Below are positions 24,687 to 32,527 of a stretch of 37,724 bases of DNA, in pieces. The translations under genes were made by a program, and so were the position numbers. The notes below the pieces were generated by a model, which was not told the origin of the DNA, searched no databases, and saw nothing but the letters and a program-made list of their open reading frames with translations. Numbering within the stretch: the first letter of the stretch is position 1; each line of letters starts with the position of its first letter. Origin of the DNA: VBCK01 sp035511515 (GTDB lineage: Bacteria > Pseudomonadota > Gammaproteobacteria > Burkholderiales > Burkholderiaceae_F); NCBI GenBank assembly GCA_035511515.1, contig DATKFG010000144.1, positions 1-37,724 of the forward strand, in the 5' to 3' direction.

Positions 24687-24879
24687 TTGTCCGCGGTGCC
24701 GTGGCGGCTGCCCGCCGCCACGGTTAAACGGGAAACAGGTGAGCGCATCTGGTTGGGCGCGATGCCTGTGCTGCCCCCGCAACGGTAAGCGAGCGTGGAC
24801 GCATCCGACACGCCACTGCGCGCAAGCGCGGGAAGGCGATGCGTCAAGGCTCGTGAGCCCGGATACCGGCCGAGGACAA
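24687..24879 (+). ncRNA. Cobalamin riboswitch upstream of btuB
   Basis: All the usual landmarks are in order: GGGAAACAGGTG, GCTGCCCCCGCAACGGTAAGCG, GCCACTG, GGGAAGGC and the B12 box GAGCCCGGATACCGGCC (24855-24871). The closing helix is TTGTCC (24687-24692) with GGACAA (24874-24879). It should lower btuB expression when adenosylcobalamin is bound. A small hairpin (CGCTGC at 24894-24899, GCAGCG at 24906-24911) follows and may belong to the expression platform. Confidence 0.95.
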
Positions 24880-25018
24880 CGGAACAACCGAAACGCTGCG
24901 GGGAAGCAGCGACAGGTGCGCAGCGTCGTTCACGTGCCTTCCGATTTCCCCTGAGCGTTTCCTTTTGCACTCAACCTACCGGCTTGCGGGGACGCTGGCC
25001 GCAGAACGGGAAGTCCAG

Positions 25019-27004
25019 ATGGTCCGCCGCATCCAGCCGGTCGCGCTCGCCGCCGCCTTTTTCGGCTGCGCCGCCTTCGCCGACGACACCGGCACGGTCG
25101 TCGTGAGCGCCACGCGATTTGCCGAATCCGACCCGCACATCGCCGCCAACGTCAGCGTCATAACGCGCGAGGACATCCAGAACACGCCCGCCACGAACGT
25201 GCCGGACCTGCTCAAGGCCGCCGCGGGCATCGAAGTGCGCCCGCTGTACGGCGCCATGGGCATCGATGCGACGATCGACCTGCGCGGCTTCGGCGACACC
25301 GCCGGCAGCAACACCCTGGTGCTGCTCGACGGTCAGCGCCTGAACCCGATCGACGCCGGCAGCATCAGCTGGTCGACCATTCCGATGGCCAGTATCCAGC
25401 GCATCGAGATCATCCGCGGCGCCGGCACCGTCCTGTACGGCGATCGCGCCAGCGGAGGCATCATCAACATCGTGACCGACCACTCCGGCCAGAGCGCCGC
25501 TTCGCTGGAGGCCATCGGGGGCAGCTACGGCTACCGGGGCGGCGATGGACACGCTGCGGGCAGCATGGGCGACACCTATCTGAACCTCACGGCCCATTAT
25601 GCGGACACGGATGGCTGGCGCCGCAACAGCCGCGCCGATCAGCAGACGGCCGGCGGGCGCGTGGGTCATTCGGTGTCCGGCGGCGAGATCTACTCCGACT
25701 TCTCGGCCTACAAGGACTCCAACGGCCTGCCCGGCTCACTGTTGAGCAATGACTACAACACCGACCCGAGGCGGGCGCGAACCCCCTTTGACAGCCAGCA
25801 GCGCGACGGCTATCGCATCCGGCCCGGGGCGTCGCTGAAGGTATCGCAGTCGCTCACCTTCGATGGCGAAATCGGCATCGAACACGAGAACTATTCTTCC
25901 GACAACGTCTCCTTCGCCAGCGTCTTCGACCGGCAGCGCACGTCGGTGTCGGCCACGCCACGGGTGCGCTGGGTGCAGGACCTCGGCGGCCGGCGCAACG
26001 AGACGGTCGCCGGACTCGATTACTACGATGGCAAGGTCGATGCGACCTCGATCGGCTCGCCCTCGGTGATACCGCAGTCCGCCCACCAGGCGAGCGCCGC
26101 GTGGTATGCGCAGAACATCACCGAATGGTCGGATCGCTGGTTCCTGACCGTCGGCGCGCGCGAGCAGCACATGAATCAGCATGCCCGGCAAGGTGCTTAC
26201 ATCGTGAATCTGGGCGCCGGTCCCCAGACCGTCCCGTCGTTCGACGGCTCAGCCGTACGCAGTCGCGCCGCCTACGACCTTGGACTGGTGTTCCAGGGCG
26301 ACGGATGGCGGGCCTTTGGCAAGTACGGGAGCCTGTTTCGCTTCGCCAACACGGACGAGCTGTTCGCCTTCGACCCTTTCACCGGCAACCCGGTGTTCGC
26401 CGGCGACCTGCTGCCTCAGCACGGCCGGATCGGAGAACTCGGCGCAAGCTTCGCCGCCTCAAAGTTGAGTGGGCGGCTGTCGGCCTACCGGATGGATCTG
26501 ACCGATGAGATCGACTTCGACGGAACCACCTTCGCCAACGTGAACCTGCCGCCCACGCGCCGCCAGGGGCTGGAGGCCGAGATCGATTGGACCGTGATCG
26601 CCGGCGTCAAAGCGCATGCCGCCTATGCCTTCATCGACGCGACCTTTCAGGAAGGACCCAACGCCGGCCACGAGATCCCGCTGGTCGCACGCAACAAAGC
26701 GTCCGTCCAGCTGACCTCGAACAACGGCAGCCTGGGCAGCTACACCCTCGCCGCCACGTACGTGGGCAACCGCCGTTACAGCGGCGACTTCGCCAATGCG
26801 TTTGGCACCCTGGCCGGCTACACGACCGTCGATCTGCAGGGCCGCTGGACGGTGGCGCGGTGGACCGTCACGGCCAGAGTCATCAACGCGCTGGATCGGC
26901 GCTATGCGCCGTTCGCGGGTTATTCGACTTTCGTCAACGACCACTTCTATTTCCCGGCCGACGCGCGCAGCCTGTTCGTCAGCGCCGGCTACCGCTTTCT
27001 GTGA
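25019..27004 (+). CDS. btuB: TonB-dependent vitamin B12 outer-membrane receptor
   Basis: A 661-residue TonB-dependent receptor. After the signal peptide (VALAAAFFGCAAFA) comes a TonB box-like segment (DTGTVVVSATRF), then the plug domain (NTPATNVPDLLKAAAGIEV .. RIEIIRGAGTVLYGDRASGGIINIVT) and a beta-barrel ending YFPADARSLFVSAGYRFL, with the usual terminal aromatic residue pair. The cobalamin riboswitch immediately upstream gives the substrate. The ATG of MVRRIQPVAL is preceded by GGGAAG; an upstream TTG frame is not needed. Confidence 0.93.
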   Translation: MVRRIQPVALAAAFFGCAAFADDTGTVVVSATRFAESDPHIAANVSVITREDIQNTPATNVPDLLKAAAGIEVRPLYGAMGIDATIDLRGFGDTAGSNTLVLLDGQRLNPIDAGSISWSTIPMASIQRIEIIRGAGTVLYGDRASGGIINIVTDHSGQSAASLEAIGGSYGYRGGDGHAAGSMGDTYLNLTAHYADTDGWRRNSRADQQTAGGRVGHSVSGGEIYSDFSAYKDSNGLPGSLLSNDYNTDPRRARTPFDSQQRDGYRIRPGASLKVSQSLTFDGEIGIEHENYSSDNVSFASVFDRQRTSVSATPRVRWVQDLGGRRNETVAGLDYYDGKVDATSIGSPSVIPQSAHQASAAWYAQNITEWSDRWFLTVGAREQHMNQHARQGAYIVNLGAGPQTVPSFDGSAVRSRAAYDLGLVFQGDGWRAFGKYGSLFRFANTDELFAFDPFTGNPVFAGDLLPQHGRIGELGASFAASKLSGRLSAYRMDLTDEIDFDGTTFANVNLPPTRRQGLEAEIDWTVIAGVKAHAAYAFIDATFQEGPNAGHEIPLVARNKASVQLTSNNGSLGSYTLAATYVGNRRYSGDFANAFGTLAGYTTVDLQGRWTVARWTVTARVINALDRRYAPFAGYSTFVNDHFYFPADARSLFVSAGYRFL

Positions 27005-27031
27005 TCGGCATGGCCGAAAGGCCTGCCCGAC

Positions 27032-27931
27032 TCATGGCGCGGCCGGCCGCCGCTGGCGCGCGATCTCCAGTTCGCCGCAGAGGCGCTCGGCGCCGTCCAG
27101 CAGTCGCGGCGTGTGGCGCTGGATCAAGTCCGGCGGAACGAAGAACAGGTTGTCGCGCGCCGCCGCGGTCAACTGCGGCCAGCGTCGCCAGGCGTCGAGC
27201 CAGTCGGGGCGGGCCTCGTCTATGCCACTGGCCACGATGACCTCCGGATCGGCGGCCAGCACCGCTTCGACGGAGACCGCGGGCGCCATCGCCGACAGAT
27301 GGTCGAAGACATTCACGCCCCCACAGAGCCGGATCGCACTGCCGATGATCTGGCTGCCGCCGACAGTGATCGGCGGGTCGGCCCAGATCTGGTAGAAAGT
27401 GCGCACGGGCGGGCGGCCGGAATAGCGTTGCTGAAGGCCCTTCAGGCGGGCGCGGAACGCCGCCGCTGCGGGCCCGGCGATGCTCGAGGTGCCGGCCAGC
27501 TCGCCGAACTGCTCGAGGTTCTTGGCGACGTCCTCGACACGGTCCGGCTCCGACAGGAACAGCGCGATCCCCAGGCGCTTGAGTGCCTCCAGCTGACTGG
27601 GGGAATTGCCGCTTTGCCAGCCGATCACCAGGTCGGGCCTCAGGGCCAGGATCGACTCGAGGTCCAGGTCCGTGTACGTGCCGATGCGCGCGATGCGGTT
27701 GGCCGCCGCCGGGTAGTCGCTGTAGTCGACGGTGCCCACCACGCGATCGCCGGCGCCGGCGGCGAAAAGCATTTCCGTGATGTGCGGCGACAGACTGACG
27801 ATGCGGCGGGCCGGCTGCCCGATGCGGACTTGAGCGCCGCTGTCATCGTACAGGGAGATGTCGGCTCGCGCGGCAACGGCACCGGCCGCCAGAGCCAGCA
27901 CCAGCAATCTGCGCACGGTCAATCGGATCAA
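27032..27931 (-). CDS. btuF: Cobalamin-binding periplasmic protein
   Basis: A 299-residue class III (BtuF/TroA-type) binding protein that delivers corrinoid to BtuCD. The N-terminus (LTVRRLLVLALAAGAVAARA) is a signal peptide, followed by PARRIVSLSPHITEMLFAAGAGDRVVGTVDYSDYP, the typical start of the fold. I start at the TTG that overlaps the cobU stop codon (TTGA), giving translational coupling; TTG at 27922 and GTG at 27916 are alternatives. The longer frame upstream is only the cobU shadow. Converges on btuB. Confidence 0.9.
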   Translation of the reverse strand: MIRLTVRRLLVLALAAGAVAARADISLYDDSGAQVRIGQPARRIVSLSPHITEMLFAAGAGDRVVGTVDYSDYPAAANRIARIGTYTDLDLESILALRPDLVIGWQSGNSPSQLEALKRLGIALFLSEPDRVEDVAKNLEQFGELAGTSSIAGPAAAAFRARLKGLQQRYSGRPPVRTFYQIWADPPITVGGSQIIGSAIRLCGGVNVFDHLSAMAPAVSVEAVLAADPEVIVASGIDEARPDWLDAWRRWPQLTAAARDNLFFVPPDLIQRHTPRLLDGAERLCGELEIARQRRPAAP

Positions 27932-28485
27932 CCCGCCGGACCCTTCAGTTCCAGTGGCAGGCCGGCCACCGTCAGCGTCACCCGATCGCTGGCGGCTGCC
28001 ACCCTCTGGTTCAGGCGCCCCTGCTCGTCGGCAAAGATCCGTCCCAGAGCGTTCATCGGCACGATCCCGCTTCCGACTTCGTTGCTGACCAGGATCACGC
28101 GACCGGGCAGTGCGGGCAGGCCGTCGAGCAAAGCGCCGGTCTGGTCGGCCAGCAGCGGGCAGTCGATCGCCTCGCCTGCTTCGGCCTGCGCCGCGGCGCG
28201 GCCGGCGAAGAACAGGTTCGACAGCCACAGCGTCAGGCAGTCCACCAGCACGCAGGTGCCCGCGGCGGCACAACGGCGCAGCGCCGCGGCCAGATAAAGT
28301 GGCTCTTCGACGCTGGTCCAGTGAAGCGGCCGATGCGTGCGGTGGTGGGCGACCCGGCGCGCCATTTCCGGGTCTTCGGCGCGGGCTGTGGCCAGGTAAA
28401 CGACCGCAAGGCCGCTTTGCGCGGCGCGCTGCGCCGCCAGGCCACTCTTGCCCGAACGGGCGCCGCCGACGATCAACTCTGCCAT
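27928..28485 (-). CDS. cobU: Adenosylcobinamide kinase / adenosylcobinamide-phosphate guanylyltransferase
   Basis: A 185-residue enzyme that phosphorylates adenosylcobinamide and transfers GMP to it, activating it for nucleotide-loop assembly. The P-loop is GGARSGKS (residues 7-14) and the VDCLTLWLSNLF and SNEVGSGIVP motifs are typical. The guanylylation His region is HHRTHRPLHW. It overlaps the btuF start and is divergent from the riboswitch-cobT unit. Confidence 0.95.
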   Translation of the reverse strand: MAELIVGGARSGKSGLAAQRAAQSGLAVVYLATARAEDPEMARRVAHHRTHRPLHWTSVEEPLYLAAALRRCAAAGTCVLVDCLTLWLSNLFFAGRAAAQAEAGEAIDCPLLADQTGALLDGLPALPGRVILVSNEVGSGIVPMNALGRIFADEQGRLNQRVAAASDRVTLTVAGLPLELKGPAG

Positions 28486-28552
28486 GGGCGCCGAGCCTAG
28501 CAGTTCGGCCGCCCGCTCGGCTGACGGCCTGGCTGACTGCGGGGCGGCGGGG

Positions 28553-28558
28553 GATAAT
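28553..28558 (+). promoter_or_regulatory. -10 box of the riboswitch-cobT transcript
   Basis: GATAAT lies six bases before the first paired base of the riboswitch (28564), which places the transcription start at the foot of its closing helix. The -35 region is weak. Confidence 0.5.
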
Positions 28559-28563
28559 GCGCG

Positions 28564-28719
28564 GGCTCGGTCAAGGGAACACGGTGCGATTCCGTGGCGG
28601 GCCCGCCGCTGTCATCGGGGACGGCCGCCGCAAGTCGAAAGACAGCCACTGGTGGGGATCACCCCGCCGGGAAGGCGCGGCGGTCCGATCGATCCGAAAG
28701 CCAGAAGACCTGCCGAGCC
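28564..28719 (+). ncRNA. Cobalamin riboswitch upstream of cobT-cobS-cobC
   Basis: Closing helix GGCTCGG (28564-28570) pairs exactly with CCGAGCC (28713-28719). Inside are AAGGGAACACGGTG, a GCCGCCGCAAGTCG core, GCCACTGG, GGGAAGGCG and the B12 box AAAGCCAGAAGACCTGCC. It should repress the downstream salvage genes at high cobalamin. About 85 bases lie between it and the cobT start; no clear intrinsic terminator was seen, so control of translation is likely. Confidence 0.95.
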
Positions 28720-28803
28720 GATTTCGAGAACCCGTGGTGAGCGTTCCGCCGGCGCGTGGCAGCGCGCGGCCGCAACGCCGCCCGTTCGAAAAGGAAGAAT
28801 CGG

Positions 28804-29856
28804 ATGCATTCTGATCTGCCGCAGTTCCGCATCAATGCCGTCGACCGCTCCCTGGCGCCGGCGCTGCAAAACCGCATCGACCACAAGACCAAGCCGGTCG
28901 GCGCCCTGGGTCGCCTCGAGCAGCTTGCGCTGCAGCTGGGTCTGATCCAGCGCAGCCTGACCCCGAGGCTGCACCGGCCTCACGTACTGGTCTGCGCCGG
29001 CGACCACGGCGCGGCCAAGTCCGGAGTGTCTGCCTATCCCCAGGACGTCACCTGGCAGATGGTCGAGAACTTCCTGGCCGGAGGGGCCGCCATCAACGTG
29101 CTGGCGCGCCAGGCCGGCCTGGCGCTGGTGGTGGCCGATGCGGGCGTCAATCACGAGTTCGGACCGCGCGAAGGCCTGCTCGATGCCAAGGTCGCTGCCG
29201 GCACGGCCAACTATCTGGAAGGCGCGGCGATGAGCGCGCAGCAGTGCGCGAGCGCGATGCAGCGCGGCGCCGCCGTGGTGCGCGACCTGGCTGCGGGCGG
29301 CTGCAACGTGGTCGGACTGGGCGAGATGGGCATCGGCAACACGGCCGCCGCGTCGCTGCTGACCCATTGCCTGACCGCACTGCCGCTGAACGCCTGTATC
29401 GGTCGCGGCACCGGCCTGGACGATGCCGGCCTGGCCCGCAAACGCGAGCTGCTGGCCGCCGCCCTGGCGCGTTGGGAGGATCGCAGCGAGCAGCCGCTGC
29501 ACATCCTGGCGCGCTTTGGCGGCTTCGAGATCGCGATGTTGACCGGTGCGATGCTGGCCGCGGCCGAAGCCGGCATGGTGCTGCTGATCGACGGGTTCAT
29601 CGTGACCAGCGCGCTGCTGGTCGCGGTTCGGCTGCACCCGGCGATCCGCGACTACTGCGTATTCGCCCATCGTTCCGAGGAGGCAGGCCACCGCGGTCAG
29701 CTCGATGACCTGAAGGCCGAGCCGCTGCTCGACCTGGGCCTGCGCCTGGGCGAAGGCACCGGCGCGGCGCTGGCCTATCCCCTGCTGCAAGCCGCCTGCG
29801 CCATTCTGGACGAGATGGCGAGCTTCGAATCGGCGGGAGTCTCGCAGCGCGCATGA
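28804..29856 (+). CDS. cobT: Nicotinate-nucleotide-dimethylbenzimidazole phosphoribosyltransferase
   Basis: A 350-residue enzyme that makes alpha-ribazole phosphate, the lower-ligand nucleotide of cobalamin. Typical segments: DHKTKPVGALGRLEQLALQLG, VCAGDHGAAKSGVSAYPQDVTWQM, and EMGIGNTAAAS. The ATG of MHSDLPQF is preceded by AAGGAAG; the longer frame adds 16 unlikely residues. It overlaps cobS by four bases (ATGA). Confidence 0.95.
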   Translation: MHSDLPQFRINAVDRSLAPALQNRIDHKTKPVGALGRLEQLALQLGLIQRSLTPRLHRPHVLVCAGDHGAAKSGVSAYPQDVTWQMVENFLAGGAAINVLARQAGLALVVADAGVNHEFGPREGLLDAKVAAGTANYLEGAAMSAQQCASAMQRGAAVVRDLAAGGCNVVGLGEMGIGNTAAASLLTHCLTALPLNACIGRGTGLDDAGLARKRELLAAALARWEDRSEQPLHILARFGGFEIAMLTGAMLAAAEAGMVLLIDGFIVTSALLVAVRLHPAIRDYCVFAHRSEEAGHRGQLDDLKAEPLLDLGLRLGEGTGAALAYPLLQAACAILDEMASFESAGVSQRA

Positions 29857-30620
29857 TCCGCGAGCTCGAAGTCTTCTTCGCAGCGTTGCGCTTCTTCACC
29901 CGCCTGCCCGTGCCGTCCCGGGTGGGCCACTCGCAGCAGCAGCTCGAACAGGCCGCGCGCTATCTGCCGCTGATCGGGATCATCGTCGGCGGCATCGGCG
30001 CGCTGGTCACCGTTGCGGCGGCGAGCTGGCTGCCGATGTCGCTGGCGGTCCTGGCCGGGATGGCGGCGACGCTGCTGGTCACCGGCGCTTTTCACGAGGA
30101 CGGGTGGGCCGATGCGGCCGATGGTTTCGGCGGCGGCCACGACAAAGGCCGAGTGCTCGAGATCATGAAGGACTCGCGCATCGGCAGCTTCGGCGCCATC
30201 GCGATCACGCTGATGCTGCTGGCCAAGTTCAACGCGCTGGTCCAGATCGACGCGCTCGGTGGACCGCGCACGCTGGCCTTCGCGCTGGTCGCCGCTCACG
30301 CGCTGTCGCGCCTGGCCGCGACCACGCTGATCGGCGTGCTCGACTACGCGCGCGAGGACGACAATGCCAAGGCCAGAGCGCTGACCCGGCGGCTTGGCGC
30401 GGCCGAGTTGACCGTGGCGGCGCTGTTCGGCCTGGCGCCCTGCCTGCTGCTGGACGGCTCCAGAGTCTGGGTCGCAATCGCCCTGGTCGGTGCGGTGACG
30501 TTGCTGTGCGCCGGTTATTTCGTCCGCCGCATCGGCGGCTACACCGGCGACTGCCTGGGAGCGACGCAGCAGGTGGCCGAACTCGCCTTCTACATCGGCT
30601 TGCTGTGCGCGTCTTCCTGA
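29853..30620 (+). CDS. cobS: Adenosylcobinamide-GDP ribazoletransferase (cobalamin synthase)
   Basis: A 255-residue integral membrane enzyme that joins adenosylcobinamide-GDP and alpha-ribazole (phosphate). It has several hydrophobic helices and the conserved acidic motif GAFHEDGWADAADGFGGG, followed by RVLEIMKDSRIGSFG. It starts inside the cobT stop codon and its end overlaps cobC. Confidence 0.95.
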   Translation: MIRELEVFFAALRFFTRLPVPSRVGHSQQQLEQAARYLPLIGIIVGGIGALVTVAAASWLPMSLAVLAGMAATLLVTGAFHEDGWADAADGFGGGHDKGRVLEIMKDSRIGSFGAIAITLMLLAKFNALVQIDALGGPRTLAFALVAAHALSRLAATTLIGVLDYAREDDNAKARALTRRLGAAELTVAALFGLAPCLLLDGSRVWVAIALVGAVTLLCAGYFVRRIGGYTGDCLGATQQVAELAFYIGLLCASS

Positions 30621-31138
30621 TCCGCCATCCGCGCCCGCAGGTGGCACCGGACATCTGCTACGGCGCCAGCGACGTGGACCTGGCCGACCATGCGCTCGAT
30701 TGCGCCGCAGCGCTGCGCGCAGCCCTGCCGGCGCAAGTTCCACTGTTCAGCAGTCCGCTGCTGCGCTGCCGGCGGCTGGCCGAGGCCTTGCACCCCGCGC
30801 CGAGCTACGACGGGCGGCTGCGCGAGATGGACTTCGGTGCCTGGGAACTGCGGGGCTGGAACGAGATTGCGCGCGCCGAACTGGACGCCTGGGCAGCCGC
30901 GCCGATGGCCTACGCTCCGCCGGGCGGCGAATCGGTGAGCCAGGTCTGTGCACGGGTGGCGGCCTTCCTGGCCGAGCACATCGGGGCGGGCAGGCAGGAT
31001 TTCGCCGTGGTGACGCACGCCGGCGTGATGAGAATCATGGCCGCGCGGCTGCGAGGTCTCGATCGGGAAACGTGGTTCGGTCTGCGCTTCGGCTACGGCG
31101 AGCTCACGCTGCTCGATGTGCCGGCCGGGCGCAGTTAA
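30605..31138 (+). CDS. cobC: Alpha-ribazole phosphatase (histidine phosphatase family)
   Basis: A 177-residue phosphoglycerate-mutase-like phosphatase that removes the phosphate of the lower-ligand nucleotide. The catalytic motif is LIRHPRP with His8 (RHP rather than RHG, as is common in CobC). Other family marks are LREMDFGAWELRGW and VTHAGVMRIM with the second His. The start is a GTG inside cobS, 16 bases of overlap, so it is translationally coupled and is the last gene of the riboswitch-controlled operon. Confidence 0.9.
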   Translation: MRVFLIRHPRPQVAPDICYGASDVDLADHALDCAAALRAALPAQVPLFSSPLLRCRRLAEALHPAPSYDGRLREMDFGAWELRGWNEIARAELDAWAAAPMAYAPPGGESVSQVCARVAAFLAEHIGAGRQDFAVVTHAGVMRIMAARLRGLDRETWFGLRFGYGELTLLDVPAGRS

Positions 31139-31195
31139 TCGGGGCACGGCAACCGTGGCCGCGTGAGTTGGTTCAAGGCGGCCGCCGGTGCTACC

Positions 31196-31417
31196 ATGGT
31201 TCGCATGCTGGAAGAACTGGACGCGCTCGACGCAAAGATGCGAGAGCTGGCGGCGCACGTGCGCCAGCTGCGCGACGAGAACCAGAACCTGCGCCGTCAG
31301 CTGACGGCGTCGCAGCTGGAGCTGGCGACGCTGAACGAGCGCGTGACCGCGGCGACGCGCCGGCTGGACACGCTGATCGAGGAGTTGCCGGCCGAGCTCA
31401 GGGGCAACGGGCACTGA
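31196..31417 (+). CDS. Small coiled-coil protein next to zapA (ZapB-like)
   Basis: A 73-residue, almost entirely helical protein (MRELAAHVRQLRDENQNLRRQLTASQLELATLNERVTAATRRL) with leucine-zipper-like heptads. Such small coiled-coil genes commonly precede zapA in proteobacteria and are annotated as TIGR02449 or ZapB-like; role in cell division is inferred from position. I start at the ATG (MVRMLEEL). A GTG at 31163 and an ATG at 31205 are alternatives; none has a strong ribosome binding site. Confidence 0.7.
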   Translation: MVRMLEELDALDAKMRELAAHVRQLRDENQNLRRQLTASQLELATLNERVTAATRRLDTLIEELPAELRGNGH

Positions 31418-31463
31418 TGATCGAACGAACGCGACCCGGTCGCGCTCGGCCAGAGCGGTCGGC

Positions 31464-31769
31464 ATGTCGGTCGAGCAGCTGACGGTCACCATCATGGGGC
31501 GCGAGTATCGCGTCGCCTGCCGCCCGCAGGAGCGCGACGAGCTGCTCGCGTGCGCCCAGTACGTCGACCGCAAGATGGCGAGCGTGCGAGAAGGCGGCAA
31601 GGTGCTGGGCGCGGACCGGATTGCGGTACTCGTGGCGCTGCAGCTGGCCCAGGAACTGTTCGGCATGCGAAACGCCGACGGCGTTCCGATCGCCGACCTG
31701 CGGCGCCGGTTGCGCGAGCTCAATGACCTGGCCGGCGAAATGTTGGCGCCGCAGGAAAAGCTGTTTTGA
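31464..31769 (+). CDS. zapA: Cell division protein ZapA
   Basis: A 101-residue FtsZ-ring stabilising protein. The N-terminal VTIMGREYRVACRPQERDELLACAQYVDRKM globular part is followed by a C-terminal helix. It sits directly before the 6S RNA gene, the usual neighbour order. Confidence 0.93.
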   Translation: MSVEQLTVTIMGREYRVACRPQERDELLACAQYVDRKMASVREGGKVLGADRIAVLVALQLAQELFGMRNADGVPIADLRRRLRELNDLAGEMLAPQEKLF

Positions 31770-31806
31770 CGTGGCAATTTCACTTCATTGCGCAGCGCCG
31801 CAGGGT

Positions 31807-31812
31807 TAGAAT
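31807..31812 (+). promoter_or_regulatory. -10 box of 6S RNA
   Basis: TAGAAT is seven bases upstream of the first paired base of the 6S RNA (31820). The -35 region is weak (TTCATT at 31784-31789, 17 bases upstream). Confidence 0.6.
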
Positions 31813-31818
31813 TCGTAC

Positions 31819-32000
31819 TCCCTGCGGTGTACGCGCAAAGGCCTCTTAGTTCCTTGAACCGATGCGCTATGCGCTAGGTTGTTGGACTCGCTTCGCGGTG
31901 CGATCGGCACGCGTTTGCTGAACCTAAACGTCGCGGACAACGACCACCCTGAGCCGATGGTTCAGGACGACAGGCCGGGCGGCACGCGCGGGGGTTTTTC
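31819..32000 (+). ncRNA. ssrS: 6S RNA
   Basis: Lies directly downstream of zapA, the conserved place of ssrS. The ends pair: CCCTGCG at 31820-31826 with CGCGGGG at 31987-31993, followed by a T run. The length is about 180 bases, and it contains the CTTAGTTCCTTGAACC and CCACCCTGAGCCGATGGTTCAGG segments that fit the 6S RNA end helices. It sequesters the housekeeping RNA polymerase in stationary phase. The exact ends are approximate. Confidence 0.85.
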
Positions 32001-32004
32001 TTCT
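31980..32004 (+). terminator. Intrinsic terminator of 6S RNA
   Basis: The GC-rich end GGCACGCGCGGGGG is followed by TTTTTCTTCTC. The GC-rich half pairs with the 5' end of the RNA, so the closing helix and T run together may end the transcript. Confidence 0.5.
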
Positions 32005-32074
32005 CACAAGCGGGACTTCGTCAGCAACACCGTCTGCGCCTGAGGGATCGTCGATAACGACCAGCTACTGGCTG

Positions 32075-32527
32075 ATGAAATCCGAGCCGGAAGACGGCTC
32101 GGTCGATGATGCGCTGGCAGCGCCGCGCGCGACCGTGCCGTGGACCGGCGTGCGCAATTACCAGGCGCGCAACTTCATGCGCGACAGCATGAAGGTGGGC
32201 GATGGCGTGCTGTTCTGCCATTCGGGCTGCGAGAAGCCGGGCATCGTTGGAATCGCGGAAGTGGCCAGCGAGCCCTACCCGGACCCGACGCAGTTCGATC
32301 CGAAGAGCGGCTATTACGATCCGGGTTCGCGTGCCGATGCACCCCGCTGGGTGATGGTGGACGTACGCGTGCTGCGCAAGACCAGACCGCTGGCGCTGAT
32401 CGATCTGCGCGCGCATCGCGAGCTCGCCCACATGCGCGTGCTGCAGAAGGGCAACCGGCTGTCGATCACGCCCGTCACCGCCGTCGAGTGGCGCGTGATC
32501 CAGCGCCTGCTCAATTCCTCCCACTGA
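32075..32527 (+). CDS. EVE domain protein
   Basis: An EVE-domain (PUA-like) protein of about 150 residues, related to modified-base or RNA-binding families. The conserved pattern MKSEPEDGSVDDL-like, WTGVRNYQARNFMRD and GDGVLFCHSGCEKPGIVGIAEV is clear. The only canonical start is the ATG at 32075, but the family's usual beginning (YWLMKSEP) extends seven residues upstream. An ATA at 32054 sits six bases after GAGGGA (32042-32047) and would begin ITTSYWLMKSEP-like, so that codon may be the true start. Its 3' end overlaps the convergent FecR gene by 17 bases. Confidence 0.88.
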   Translation: MKSEPEDGSVDDALAAPRATVPWTGVRNYQARNFMRDSMKVGDGVLFCHSGCEKPGIVGIAEVASEPYPDPTQFDPKSGYYDPGSRADAPRWVMVDVRVLRKTRPLALIDLRAHRELAHMRVLQKGNRLSITPVTAVEWRVIQRLLNSSH

